The position numbers and the translations under genes are program-made. A model generated the notes under the pieces. The model was not told the origin of the DNA. It did not search any database and saw nothing but the letters and a program-made list of their open reading frames with translations. Below, piece after piece: positions 1-8,085 of a stretch of 12,600 nt of DNA (within the stretch, counting starts at the first letter, position 1; each line of letters opens with the position of its first letter). The stretch is from the NCBI GenBank assembly GCA_002342175.1, contig DDPL01000024.1, positions 10,688 through 23,287 of the forward strand. The letters are read 5' to 3'. Origin of the DNA: Legionellales bacterium UBA2469. GTDB lineage: Bacteria; Pseudomonadota; Gammaproteobacteria; Legionellales; Legionellaceae.

Positions 1-1154
1 TGATTAGATCCAATCAGTGATTGGCTGTGTTTTTGAGCTTGCTGTAATAAACGTGCTTGTAATATTTGTAAGCGTTGTTTTTTCACGTCCATTGGAGTGT
101 CATCTTGTAAGTTGGCAGCTGGTGTTCCAGGACGTGGACTATAGATGAAACTAAATGACATGTCATAGTCCATTTCTTGGACTAAATTCATAGTGGCTTC
201 GAAATCAGCATCGGTTTCGCCAGGGAAGCCGACAATGATATCGGTGGATAGATGGATATCGGGACGTACTTGGCGTAATTTTCGAATTTTGGATTTGTAT
301 TCTAATGCAGTATATCCACGTTTCATCGCCATTAAGATGCGATCAGAACCACTTTGAATTGGTAAATGCAAATGATTAGCAAGTTTGGGTACATCCGCAT
401 ACGCTTGAATTAATGCATCGGAAAATGCAATCGGGTGGGAGGTGGTGAATCGAATACGTTCAATTCCATCAATCGAGGCGACATAATGAATCAATAATGC
501 CAAATCGGCAGTCCCACCTTGGTGCATTTCACCGCGGTAATCATTGACGTTTTGACCCAATAAATTAATTTCACGTACACCTTGTTGTGCCAACTGGAAA
601 CATTCAGCTAAAACATCATCAAATGGGCGACTGATTTCTTCACCGCGCGTGTATGGAACGATACAGTAGCTGCAGTATTTACTACAGCCTTCCATAATGG
701 ATACAAAAGCGGTCGGACCTTCAGCACGAGGGGCTGGAAGATGGTCAAATTTTTCAATTTCCGGGAATCGAATATCAATGACGGGTTTTTGTTTTTTTAA
801 GCGCTCTTCAATCATTTCAGGAAGACGGTGTAAGGTTTGTGGTCCAAAAACAACATCGACATAAGGGGCTCGTTTAATGATATCGCCACCTTCTTGGCTT
901 GCAACACAGCCCCCAACACCTATGATGACATCAGGATTTTTTTTCTTAATTTCGCGCCATTGTCCCAATTGAGAAAAAACTTTTTCTTGTGCTTTTTCAC
1001 GAATGGCACAGGTATTTAGTAAAATAACATCTGCCTCATCAGGATTTTCAGTCAGTGTGAGACCATGTGAAGCATGAAGAACATCTGCCATTTTACCAGA
1101 GTCATATTCATTCATCTGGCATCCATTCGTTTTGATAAAAAGCTTTTTTGACAT
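1..1154 (-). CDS. miaB: tRNA-2-methylthio-N6-dimethylallyladenosine synthase MiaB (3' end outside window)
   Basis: Radical-SAM methylthiotransferase that converts i6A37 to ms2i6A37 in tRNAs reading UNN codons; cytoplasmic. The frame is open from the ATG at 1152-1154 to the left edge, giving 384 residues. About 80-90 residues, including the C-terminal TRAM tRNA-binding domain, should lie outside (E. coli MiaB is 474 aa). The N-terminal UPF0004 domain carries three cluster cysteines, C12 (NGCQMN), C49 (NTCAIREKA) and C83 (GGCVASQEG). The radical-SAM motif is GCSKYCSYC with C157, C161 and C164. All six fall at the E. coli positions, so both Fe-S clusters should form. A Shine-Dalgarno-like AGGGTG at 1163-1168 lies 8 nt before the ATG. 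The MFS gene ends 45 bp upstream on the same strand, so read-through is possible. Identification is firm. Confidence 0.97.
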   Translation of the reverse strand, partial: MSKKLFIKTNGCQMNEYDSGKMADVLHASHGLTLTENPDEADVILLNTCAIREKAQEKVFSQLGQWREIKKKNPDVIIGVGGCVASQEGGDIIKRAPYVDVVFGPQTLHRLPEMIEERLKKQKPVIDIRFPEIEKFDHLPAPRAEGPTAFVSIMEGCSKYCSYCIVPYTRGEEISRPFDDVLAECFQLAQQGVREINLLGQNVNDYRGEMHQGGTADLALLIHYVASIDGIERIRFTTSHPIAFSDALIQAYADVPKLANHLHLPIQSGSDRILMAMKRGYTALEYKSKIRKLRQVRPDIHLSTDIIVGFPGETDADFEATMNLVQEMDYDMSFSFIYSPRPGTPAANLQDDTPMDVKKQRLQILQARLLQQAQKHSQSLIGSN

Positions 1155-1199
1155 TTAAAATACACCCTGAGTAAAATTCTGCGTTAATTTTAAACCAGA

Positions 1200-2474
1200 T
1201 TAAACATTTTTTGCAAGTTCATGACTGGGTACCTCACGAACAAAAGGCATCAAACACAATGCAATGAAAACACCAATGGGTAAAATGCTTAAGGCGAATT
1301 GATACGCACATAAATCATAAATTCTGACGCCACTCATCACCTGGCCTTTCCATGAGTGATCGAGGAAAAAACCAATGAGGGGCTGTGCTATGGCAATCCC
1401 AATCATGTTCATCATGTTCATAAAACTTAATCCTGTTGCAACATATTTTGTCGAACACATATCTCGAGCAACTGAAAATGCAGGGAGGAATCCAGCGGAG
1501 AATATACCAAAAGTAAATAAACAAATATTGACGACCGTTTGACCAACGGGCATGTAAATAATCATGCTTAAAGAAACCAATGTCCCAATCGCACTCCAAT
1601 ACAATGCGGGTTTACGTCGGCCAATATAATTGGTGAATATTCCCCAAAGGGGGCTCGCGATTGCCCAGCCAACTAATACTAAAGAAATGGCATTTGCAGC
1701 GACAGGTTTGGTTAAATTGAGCTTTAGCATTAAGAAAGGAACGCCCCATAGACCACAAAAAACGGGTGTACACATATAAATTAAGCCGCCGTAAAGAGCG
1801 ATAATCCATAATTGTTTATTTTTAATGACATCAGATAAACCATCGGTCATTTTATGATCGAGTCCTCGATCTTTGGCAATCGATGATTTATTGGGAGCAT
1901 CTTTGACCAATATGAAAATTATGATGGCTAAAACAATACCAATTATACCCATGTAGGCCATGGTATGACGCCATCCTAAACTATCAACCATTAACGCCTG
2001 CGGTGTTTCGCCAGCAATTCCGCCAAGCATCCCTATGGTGACCATCATGCCTGTGAGTAAAGCAAATTTTTCTGCCTTAAACCAGTTGGATGCCAATTTC
2101 ATGGTTCCGACGGCGGCAAATGCAGAACCAAATCCAATCATTAAGCGAGCGATACAGGCCGTTGGGAAATGTGTGGTTAAACCAAAAGACATCGTACTCA
2201 CAGCACAAATGGCTGTGGCAATAAATAAAATACGTTTAGGACCAAAATAATCCATTAACATGCCACATGGCAATTGTAGTGCAGCATAGGAATAAAAATA
2301 AATACCAGATAATAAACCTAATGTCTGGCTGGTAACATTAAAGTCACGCATGAGTTCATTGCTCATCACACTGGGTGAAACCTGTAAAAAGTTTTCATAA
2401 AAATAAAAGAAACAACCGAGTGCCCAGATAATCCAAGCCATGACGAGTTTGTTTTGAGATGCTGAAGAAGTCAT
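1200..2474 (-). CDS. Major facilitator superfamily transporter, substrate unknown
   Basis: 424-residue inner-membrane protein with the hydrophobic pattern of a 12-helix MFS carrier. MFS motif A, GMLMDYFGPKR, is at residues 71-81 in the loop after helix 2. A degenerate copy, GIFTNYIGRRK, near residue 280 marks the pseudo-repeat in the second half. The first helix region, with YFYENFLQVSPSVM, resembles MFS carriers that are multiplied in Legionella and Coxiella (Pht-like and related groups). That is recall, not a search, and the substrate cannot be read from the sequence. The start is taken as the ATG at 2474. The frame extends upstream to a TTG at 2549, but a strong promoter has its -10 at 2553-2558, so that TTG would lie at or before the transcription start. 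There is no clear Shine-Dalgarno before the ATG. Expression is probably driven by that promoter through a leader of about 70 nt containing a perfect dyad. Confidence 0.9.
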   Translation of the reverse strand: MTSSASQNKLVMAWIIWALGCFFYFYENFLQVSPSVMSNELMRDFNVTSQTLGLLSGIYFYSYAALQLPCGMLMDYFGPKRILFIATAICAVSTMSFGLTTHFPTACIARLMIGFGSAFAAVGTMKLASNWFKAEKFALLTGMMVTIGMLGGIAGETPQALMVDSLGWRHTMAYMGIIGIVLAIIIFILVKDAPNKSSIAKDRGLDHKMTDGLSDVIKNKQLWIIALYGGLIYMCTPVFCGLWGVPFLMLKLNLTKPVAANAISLVLVGWAIASPLWGIFTNYIGRRKPALYWSAIGTLVSLSMIIYMPVGQTVVNICLFTFGIFSAGFLPAFSVARDMCSTKYVATGLSFMNMMNMIGIAIAQPLIGFFLDHSWKGQVMSGVRIYDLCAYQFALSILPIGVFIALCLMPFVREVPSHELAKNV

Positions 2475-2504
2475 ACGTTGTCCACAAATTGTTAAAAGAA
2501 AATA

Positions 2505-2522
2505 AATGATGTGAACATCATT
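2505..2522. promoter_or_regulatory. 18-bp perfect inverted repeat in the MFS gene leader
   Basis: Arms AATGATGT (2505-2512) and ACATCATT (2515-2522) are perfectly complementary with a 2-bp centre. The dyad lies between the predicted promoter (2553-2580) and the MFS start codon (2474). It could be an operator for a dimeric repressor, or form a leader hairpin with a 7-bp stem and 4-nt loop. The symmetry is directly visible; the function is inferred. Confidence 0.45.
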
Positions 2523-2552
2523 CGCATCATACCTATTTTTTAGGTTCAAGCA

Positions 2553-2580
2553 ATTATCCGGATTATGCGTAATTTGTCAA
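2553..2580 (-). promoter_or_regulatory. Sigma-70-type promoter for the MFS transporter
   Basis: Read on the minus strand, a perfect -35 TTGACA (2575-2580) is followed after 16 bp by GATAAT (2553-2558), a 5/6 match to the -10 consensus. Transcription would start near 2545, leaving a leader of about 70 nt before the ATG at 2474. It is the best promoter match I found in the window. The rest of the gap upstream to the phosphatase stop codon (2581-2685) shows nothing I can support. Confidence 0.65.
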
Positions 2581-2685
2581 TTATTAGTATTTTCAGTTCG
2601 ACTTCAATGTGTGCCATTGTTTGTATAAGTCTCATTAATAATTTATGCGGCCAAAAAGGGTGGTTTGGAAATGAGAACACATCGA

Positions 2686-3261
2686 CTAACGACGCATTAT
2701 CAAGGTCATTGGAAGTCCAATGATAGTGAATAAAAATAAAAGAGACGCGGCAATAAAGACATGGGGTTGTATAAATCCAAATACATGAATGTAAATCAAA
2801 CATGCACTAAGCAGAAATATCAAACATATATAACGCATAAACGGAGTCTTAAAATAGATTTTATTGAACATAGATAGTAAAAATATACCCGTGGCAAAGC
2901 CTGCAAAAGCTTCTAGCAACGTATGATAGTGAAAGTAAACCAAACCATAGGCTTCACCAATGACCAATGCTGGAAAAAACCAATGCATACGTAGCAGACG
3001 ATGGTTTGCAAGCCAGCCATAGAAAACCGTTAACATTTGCATATGTCCGCTTGGAAATGCATATCCATCATGTAGTTCGGCCGGAAGTGGGACTTTAAAG
3101 CTGATTTTTAAAACATAATTTATACAAATACTAATGAGGCAAAAAAGACCGCCCCAATAAAAAATATTTCTTTTATCGGATAATATGCCTATTAAAAAAA
3201 AGGCGAATATACAAGGTATATTAGAAAAAAATAAGAAAAATTCAGCGATGAATTGCGGCAT
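2686..3261 (-). CDS. Divergent PAP2-family membrane phosphatase
   Basis: 191-residue integral membrane protein with about six hydrophobic segments, of the type-2 phosphatidic acid phosphatase (PAP2) fold. The central motif PSGH is at residues 70-73. The third motif appears as H113-T-L-L-E117-A-F-A-G, equivalent to HxxxDxxAG with Glu for Asp. The first motif (KxxxxxxRP) is degenerate: K52 is followed by LP at 59-60 instead of RP. The arginine expected six residues before H113 is leucine (L107). Both histidines survive but two phosphate-binding arginines do not, so activity may be altered or lost. Typical substrates are lipid phosphates such as phosphatidate, phosphatidylglycerol phosphate or undecaprenyl pyrophosphate; none can be assigned here. 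The start is the ATG at 3261; a TTG at 3285 would add eight residues, and neither has a good ribosome-binding site. The gene diverges from ruvB. Confidence 0.82.
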   Translation of the reverse strand: MPQFIAEFFLFFSNIPCIFAFFLIGILSDKRNIFYWGGLFCLISICINYVLKISFKVPLPAELHDGYAFPSGHMQMLTVFYGWLANHRLLRMHWFFPALVIGEAYGLVYFHYHTLLEAFAGFATGIFLLSMFNKIYFKTPFMRYICLIFLLSACLIYIHVFGFIQPHVFIAASLLFLFTIIGLPMTLIMRR

Positions 3262-3351
3262 GAAACAATCATTTTGGAAATGCAAAAATATTTTTTAACA
3301 TCTTTCAAAAATAAATTCAAAACATTTTTTTTAAAATAGGGAGCTGTGTTA

Positions 3352-3366
3352 AAATTCTTAGAATTT
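3352..3366. promoter_or_regulatory. Inverted repeat just upstream of ruvB
   Basis: AAATTC (3352-3357), a TTA centre and GAATTT (3361-3366) form a perfect 6-bp-arm dyad 19 bp before the ruvB ATG. It includes TAGAAT (3359-3364), a 5/6 match to a -10 box, but no -35 is evident 16-18 bp upstream. The sequence around it is extremely AT-rich, so chance is a real alternative. The operon promoter should lie somewhere between 3262 and 3385. Confidence 0.25.
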
Positions 3367-3385
3367 AAAAAAATATTGGTCAAAC

Positions 3386-4396
3386 ATGATTGAACATGAG
3401 CGCTTAATTAGTACGAACACCACGACGCTTGAAGAGGCTTACGATAGAGCTATTCGTCCAGTAAGTTTAGATGATTACATGGGACAAGAAACCATTTGCC
3501 AACAATTAAAAATTTTTATTCGTGCAGCTCGACAACGTCAAGAACCGCTTGATCATGTGTTATTGTTTGGCCCTCCAGGGTTGGGTAAAACCACGTTAGC
3601 CAATATCATTGCCCATGAAATGGGAGTGAGTATACGGCAAACCTCCGGGCCTGTGTTAGAACGCCCAGGGGATATTGCGGCTTTGTTGACCAATCTTCAA
3701 GCCAATGATGTCTTGTTTATCGATGAAATTCATCGTTTAAGTCCGGTCATTGAAGAAGTCTTGTATCCTGCAATGGAAGATTATAAATTGGATATTATGA
3801 TTGGTGAAGGGCCCGGCGCTCGAAGTATTAAACTTGATTTGCCGCCATTTACTTTGATAGGAGCCACCACGCGTGCGGGGTCTTTAACTTCACCATTACG
3901 CGACCGATTCGGTATTGTGCAGCGTTTGGAATTTTATAGTACTGAAAACTTGGTTAAGATTTTAACGCGTTCAGCGCGCTTGCTTCAGGTTCCAGCTGAT
4001 GAAGAAGGGATTTACGAGATTGCTCGCAGAGCTCGAGGAACGCCTCGAATTGCTAATCGGCTTTTGCGGCGCGTTCGGGATGTTGCTGAAGTTGAACATC
4101 AAGGCCGAATAACCCAAAGCATTGCACAACATGCTCTGCAGATGCTAGAGGTTGATGAAGAAGGATTTGATATCATGGATAGAAAATTACTCAAAGCCAT
4201 TATTGAGCGATTTGATGGTGGTCCTGTTGGACTGGAGAGCATTGCTGCGGCCATTGGAGAAGAAAAAAATACGATTGAGGATGTATTGGAACCGTTTTTA
4301 ATCCAACAAGGTTTTTTAATGCGTACTCCGCGAGGTCGAATTGCAACAGAACGTGCTTATCAACATTTTGGTATTATGAAGAGTCGGGTGACATGA
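3386..4396 (+). CDS. ruvB: Holliday junction branch migration ATPase RuvB
   Basis: Hexameric AAA+ motor that, with RuvA, drives branch migration of Holliday junctions in recombinational repair; cytoplasmic. 336 residues, the same length as E. coli RuvB. Walker A GPPGLGKT is at 62-69, Walker B LFIDEIH at 110-116 with D113 and E114, and sensor 1 GATTR at 159-163. The arginine finger R174 is in SPLRDRFG, at the E. coli position. The C-terminal winged-helix DNA-binding domain (about 255-330) is intact and ends in TPRGRIAT...HFG. The ribosome-binding site is weak. The stop overlaps the ybgC start by ATGA (4393-4396). In Pseudomonas-type genomes the order is ruvC-ruvA-ruvB-ybgC-tol; here ruvA and ruvC are not upstream, which instead holds a divergent phosphatase gene. 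RuvA must be encoded elsewhere if the complex works. Confidence 0.98.
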   Translation: MIEHERLISTNTTTLEEAYDRAIRPVSLDDYMGQETICQQLKIFIRAARQRQEPLDHVLLFGPPGLGKTTLANIIAHEMGVSIRQTSGPVLERPGDIAALLTNLQANDVLFIDEIHRLSPVIEEVLYPAMEDYKLDIMIGEGPGARSIKLDLPPFTLIGATTRAGSLTSPLRDRFGIVQRLEFYSTENLVKILTRSARLLQVPADEEGIYEIARRARGTPRIANRLLRRVRDVAEVEHQGRITQSIAQHALQMLEVDEEGFDIMDRKLLKAIIERFDGGPVGLESIAAAIGEEKNTIEDVLEPFLIQQGFLMRTPRGRIATERAYQHFGIMKSRVT

Positions 4397-4785
4397 CACA
4401 TACAGTACAATACCGGGTATATATTGAAGATACCGACATGATGCGCGTGGTGTATCACTCCAATTATTTGAATTTTTTTGAACGAGCCCGCACGGAGTGG
4501 CTTAGAAATCATGGGATGACCTTGACGGATTTGGCAAAGAATGATACAAATTTCGCGGTCCGTCATTTGGAGATAGAATATAAAATTCCGCTGGTTTTGG
4601 ATGATTTAATCACCATTAAAACTCAAGTAAAATTAATGGGTTTTTCTCAGATTCAATTTATTCAAACCATGTTTAATCAATTAGGAATTATCGTATCAAC
4701 TGCAGTCGTCAATGCGGTTTGTGTTAATCAAAATATGCGACCTCGGCGATTACCGCCTGAAGTTGCCAAGGAGTTAAAAGCATGA
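4393..4785 (+). CDS. ybgC: Acyl-CoA thioesterase YbgC of the Tol operon
   Basis: 130-residue single-domain hotdog-fold thioesterase of the 4-hydroxybenzoyl-CoA thioesterase-like group. In other bacteria YbgC hydrolyses acyl-CoA thioesters and is linked to phospholipid metabolism and the Tol-Pal system at the inner membrane. The signature EDTD...VVYH spans residues 12-22. D15 corresponds to catalytic Asp18 of the E. coli and H. influenzae enzymes, with H22 nearby. The loop between them reads MMR where E. coli has [13 protein letters not shown] (about 29-38) is the usual helix motif. The gene overlaps ruvB upstream and tolQ downstream by 4 bp each, and carries the AAGGAG Shine-Dalgarno of tolQ (4768-4773) near its end. 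Position and motifs make the assignment secure; the physiological substrate is unknown. Confidence 0.94.
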   Translation: MTHTVQYRVYIEDTDMMRVVYHSNYLNFFERARTEWLRNHGMTLTDLAKNDTNFAVRHLEIEYKIPLVLDDLITIKTQVKLMGFSQIQFIQTMFNQLGIIVSTAVVNAVCVNQNMRPRRLPPEVAKELKA

Positions 4786-5444
4786 GTGCACCGACAAGTA
4801 TAATAGGTTATTTTTTTCAAGCAGGATGGGTGGTGAAGTCGGTGATGACCATTTTATTGGTTGCATCGGTTATTTCATGGACCTTAATCTTGCAAAGATT
4901 CTGGTTTTTTAATGAAAAACAAAATCAATATCAAGCATTCCATCGACGTTTTTGGGGTAGTCAAGATTTAACGCGTCTTTATCACGAGCTTCAAGCACAT
5001 TCAGATGAACGCACCGGAATTGCATCGATATTTTTTTCGGGCTTTAAAGAATTAATGCGTTTAACCCAACTAGGTCAGCGCGATATGGAAGCCATCTTAC
5101 GAATGATGCAAATTGCCTGTGCCAAAGAAGCAGAAGCATTGGAATTGCATTTGGGCATTTTCGCATCCATTGGATCATTGGCGCCTTATATTGGTTTGTT
5201 TGGAACTGTCTGGGGAATCATGACCTCTTTTCAGGCACTAGGACAAGCTTCACAAGCAACGATTGCAATGGTTGCACCAGGTATTGCTGAGGCGTTGGTT
5301 GCTACCGCGATGGGACTTTTTACGGCCATTCCAGCGGTAATCGCATTTAATCGATATAGTCAGAGTTGTCAGCATTTGTTAAATCGTTATGGATTATTCC
5401 AAGAAGAAATGTTGGCTTTAATCATGCAAAAGGTACATAAATGA
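4782..5444 (+). CDS. tolQ: Tol-Pal system inner-membrane protein TolQ
   Basis: 220-residue proton-channel subunit of the Tol motor (MotA/TolQ/ExbB family), which with TolR uses the proton-motive force to energise TolA during outer-membrane constriction at division. Three membrane helices are visible at about 16-36, 127-150 and 165-190, with a cytoplasmic loop between the first two. The conserved pore-helix sequences are present: LFGTVWGIM in the second helix, and [19 protein letters not shown] into the third. The length is close to E. coli TolQ (230 aa). An AAGGAG Shine-Dalgarno lies 8 nt before the ATG. Translation is coupled to ybgC and tolR by ATGA overlaps. Confidence 0.97.
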   Translation: MSAPTSIIGYFFQAGWVVKSVMTILLVASVISWTLILQRFWFFNEKQNQYQAFHRRFWGSQDLTRLYHELQAHSDERTGIASIFFSGFKELMRLTQLGQRDMEAILRMMQIACAKEAEALELHLGIFASIGSLAPYIGLFGTVWGIMTSFQALGQASQATIAMVAPGIAEALVATAMGLFTAIPAVIAFNRYSQSCQHLLNRYGLFQEEMLALIMQKVHK

Positions 5445-5902
5445 TGAACATTCAACGTTCAAGAGGACGACGTCAACAACACATCGCTGAAATCAATGTG
5501 GTTCCTTATATTGATGTGATGTTGGTTTTATTGGTTATTTTCATGATTACAGCACCCATATTAAGTCAGGGAATTACTGTTGATTTACCCAAAGTGGCAA
5601 GTGAACAAGTTCCAACTGCCGATAGGGAGCCCATCATTGTATCGGTGAACCAATCCGGTCAATATTTTTTAAACATCAGTGATACACCCGAAAGTCCAAT
5701 GGAAACAAAATCTCTTCAAGTTCGTGTTGCTGCTGAACTTGAACTGGCAAAACAGAATCATCAAAAACTAAATGTCTTGGTAAAGGGTGATGCCAGTGTC
5801 CCATATGGACAAGTCGTGACGGCCATGGGACTGTTAAAAAATGCTGGTGCTGAACAAGTTGGATTAATGACGGATAGTCCTCAAGATGGAGAATCGGCAT
5901 GA
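5441..5902 (+). CDS. tolR: Tol-Pal system protein TolR
   Basis: 153-residue ExbD/TolR-family protein: a short basic cytoplasmic N-terminus, one membrane helix (about 20-42) and a periplasmic domain. The helix begins [19 protein letters not shown]25 is the conserved membrane aspartate thought to take part in proton transfer with TolQ. The periplasmic part has the TolR fold sequence, including [20 protein letters not shown], and the final residues (QDGESA) are acidic. Two adjacent ATGs (5441 and 5444) could start translation; the first forms the ATGA overlap with tolQ, and AAAGG lies 7 nt before it. The gene overlaps tolA by 4 bp. Confidence 0.96.
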   Translation: MMNIQRSRGRRQQHIAEINVVPYIDVMLVLLVIFMITAPILSQGITVDLPKVASEQVPTADREPIIVSVNQSGQYFLNISDTPESPMETKSLQVRVAAELELAKQNHQKLNVLVKGDASVPYGQVVTAMGLLKNAGAEQVGLMTDSPQDGESA

Positions 5903-6816
5903 CACCATTTTATTTACGTTCGTTATCGGTTTCTGTAGGACTGCATTTGGGAATTTTAGCCATGATGCTTATCAGCCCAAATACTACCCAAGCGGTGTTG
6001 CAAGCGGATGAAATGTCAAAAGTGCCTCAAGAAATGGCCAATGCTTCTGCTAAACAACCCGATACCATTCAGGCGGTTGCTGTTGATGACCAAGAAATTG
6101 AACAAACCATGCAAAAGTTACAAGCAGAACGTCAACAGAAACATGATGCTGAAATTGCTGAACAAAAACGCTTGGCGAATGAAGCTCAGAAAGCCCGTAT
6201 TGCAAAACAAAATGAAATGAAACGTTTGCAAGAATTGCAAAAAGAGGCTGAAAAAATGAAACTCGCTCAGCAAAAAATGCAAAAAGAAGCGCAGGAACAC
6301 CTAAAGGCATTGGAAAAACAAAAGAAAGAACAAGAAAAACAATTGGCTGACTTAAAAGCAAAACAACAAGCAGAAGCCAAAAAGGCAAAAAAACTTAGCC
6401 AAGAAAAAGCTCAAGCTGAAAAAAAGCAGCAACAAGAAGCGGTTAAATTAGCACAACAAAAAGCTCAAGAAGACCATTTGGCACAACAAAAAGCAGAATC
6501 CTTAGCCAATCAACAAAAAATGGCTGGAGAAGTTGATCGCTACAAGGCATTAATTATCAATGCCATTCGGGATCAATGGATTTTACCTGAAAACGTAAAT
6601 CCAGATTTATCAAGTCAGTTTGTCATCAGACTTGCACCGACCGGTGCGGTATTGGATGTTCGGCTCACACGCAGCAGTGGTGATGAGCTTCTCGATCGTT
6701 CTGCACAAGCAGCTATTTATAAAGCATCACCTTTACCCGTACCAACAGATGCAAATGCATTTAACATGTTTAGAGAAATTAGTTTAACCGTTCGACCCGG
6801 AAATGCGAGAGGATAA
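5899..6816 (+). CDS. tolA: Tol-Pal system protein TolA
   Basis: 305-residue TolA, the periplasm-spanning arm that links the TolQR motor to TolB and Pal. Domain I is one N-terminal membrane helix (about 8-25). It contains the SxxxH motif (S12, H16) through which TolA senses TolQR. Domain II (about 60-205) is a long Ala/Lys/Gln/Glu-rich helix or coiled coil. Domain III (about 212-305) is the TonB-C-like globular domain, with [16 protein letters not shown] and [18 protein letters not shown]. The protein is shorter than E. coli TolA (421 aa), mainly because domain II is shorter. Domain III has no cysteines, so it lacks the disulfide of the E. coli domain. A TGGAG ribosome-binding site lies 7 nt before the ATG. 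tolB follows after 8 bp. Confidence 0.96.
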   Translation: MTPFYLRSLSVSVGLHLGILAMMLISPNTTQAVLQADEMSKVPQEMANASAKQPDTIQAVAVDDQEIEQTMQKLQAERQQKHDAEIAEQKRLANEAQKARIAKQNEMKRLQELQKEAEKMKLAQQKMQKEAQEHLKALEKQKKEQEKQLADLKAKQQAEAKKAKKLSQEKAQAEKKQQQEAVKLAQQKAQEDHLAQQKAESLANQQKMAGEVDRYKALIINAIRDQWILPENVNPDLSSQFVIRLAPTGAVLDVRLTRSSGDELLDRSAQAAIYKASPLPVPTDANAFNMFREISLTVRPGNARG

Positions 6817-6824
6817 AGAATAAA

Positions 6825-8081
6825 ATGAGAAAAATCGGATGTATAATATGGTTGTTGATTTGTAGTTCATGGGTTGGCGCAATCGATTTAGAGTTAACCC
6901 AGGGCATTAATGCTGCCATTCCAGTTGCGATTGAAGTTCAAAATTCAAGCGCAGTTGATGTCGCCAATGTCATTCGGCATGATTTTCAGTTCTGCGGACA
7001 GTTTCGGTTGGTGGATCAAGGTGGGACTTTTCACAACCAACCTTGGATGGCTTGGCAACAGGCTGGCGCCGATCATGTTTTAACTTTGCAAGTTGAACCT
7101 ATCGGTTCTGGTCGTTATGGGGTTTCTTATCAATTAAAGGATGTGGCATTGCGTGGACAAACCAGTGCAACCCAACGATTTGAGATTTCTGATTCTCAAA
7201 TCCGCTCCTTGAGCCATCACATAGCCGATGAAGTTTATAAAAAACTCACGGGGGTCAGAGGTGTTTTTTCAACCAAGCTTGCTTATATCAAAGTTCAACG
7301 CGGCATTCAAAATACCCGTTATACATTAGAATTAGCCGATTTGGATGGATACAATCCTCGGCAACTGCTGGTATCTTCTGAACCTATCATGTCCCCATCG
7401 TGGTCGCCAGATGGTTCAAGCATTGCTTATGTATCTTTTGAAAATCGACGTGCGCAAATTTTTCAAGTGATAGTGGCAACGGGGCAACGTCGCTTAATCA
7501 CTAACTTTCCAGGCATTAATGGTGCTCCAGCATGGTCACCTGATGGGCGTGAAATGGCAGTGGTTCTTTCAAAATCGGGTAGCCCGAAAATTTATACTGT
7601 AAATTTAGCATCTGGGGCAATGACTCAAAAAACTTTTGGAGATTCAATTGATACAGAACCACGCTATACCCCAGATGGTCGTTCGATAGTCTTTACATCA
7701 GGACGAGGTGGTGGACCACAAATTTATAAATTATCGTTAGCTGATGGTACTGTGACTCGAATGACCTATGATGGAAATTATAACGCTCGTCCAATGATGA
7801 GCCCAAACAATCAAGACTTGGTTTTGATTCACCGTCAAGAAGATAGAAGTTTTAATATTGGCGTACAGCACGGAGCTACATCGTCTATTCAGGCGATTAC
7901 TCATGCATCTATGGATGAATCACCAACAGTTTCACCGAATGGAAAATTGGTTGCATATGCGACACAAGTTGGGCGCCAGGGCATTTTAGGAATTGCATCC
8001 ATTGATGGACAAATTCAAATTAAATTGCCAGCGCGTGATGGTGATGTACAGGAACCTGCTTGGTCTCCTTTTCTAGGATAA
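6825..8081 (+). CDS. tolB: Tol-Pal system periplasmic protein TolB
   Basis: 418-residue periplasmic protein that interacts with Pal and TolA. A signal peptide (charged MRK, then a hydrophobic core) probably ends at GA19 before IDLELT. The N-terminal TolB domain (about 20-140) ends in [15 protein letters not shown] six-bladed propeller follows, with blade motifs WSPDG near 190 and 237, then YTPDG, MSPNN, VSPNG and a final WSPFLG. The sequence follows E. coli TolB closely in order and length. It is the last tol gene here: pal and cpoB do not follow. The end of tolB contains AGGA (8075-8078), the likely ribosome-binding site of the nuclease gene that starts 4 bp after the tolB stop. Confidence 0.97.
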   Translation: MRKIGCIIWLLICSSWVGAIDLELTQGINAAIPVAIEVQNSSAVDVANVIRHDFQFCGQFRLVDQGGTFHNQPWMAWQQAGADHVLTLQVEPIGSGRYGVSYQLKDVALRGQTSATQRFEISDSQIRSLSHHIADEVYKKLTGVRGVFSTKLAYIKVQRGIQNTRYTLELADLDGYNPRQLLVSSEPIMSPSWSPDGSSIAYVSFENRRAQIFQVIVATGQRRLITNFPGINGAPAWSPDGREMAVVLSKSGSPKIYTVNLASGAMTQKTFGDSIDTEPRYTPDGRSIVFTSGRGGGPQIYKLSLADGTVTRMTYDGNYNARPMMSPNNQDLVLIHRQEDRSFNIGVQHGATSSIQAITHASMDESPTVSPNGKLVAYATQVGRQGILGIASIDGQIQIKLPARDGDVQEPAWSPFLG

Positions 8082-8085
8082 TGTT

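Noticed and set aside
837..1019. Short plus-strand open frame
   Set aside because: It is antisense to the conserved N-terminal region of miaB, whose cluster-cysteine motifs are clearly coded on the other strand.
2475..2549. N-terminal extension of the MFS transporter from a TTG at 2549
   Set aside because: It would place the start codon at the predicted transcription start, and the added residues do not look like an MFS N-terminus.
2546..2803. 85-residue open frame on the minus strand across the gap between the phosphatase and MFS genes
   Set aside because: It overlaps the 3' end of the phosphatase gene out of frame, runs through the MFS promoter, and resembles no known protein.
6050..6388. 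Hydrophobic open frames antisense to tolA
   Set aside because: The Lys/Gln/Glu-rich coiled-coil codons of tolA read as Phe/Leu-rich sequence on the other strand; this is a composition artefact.
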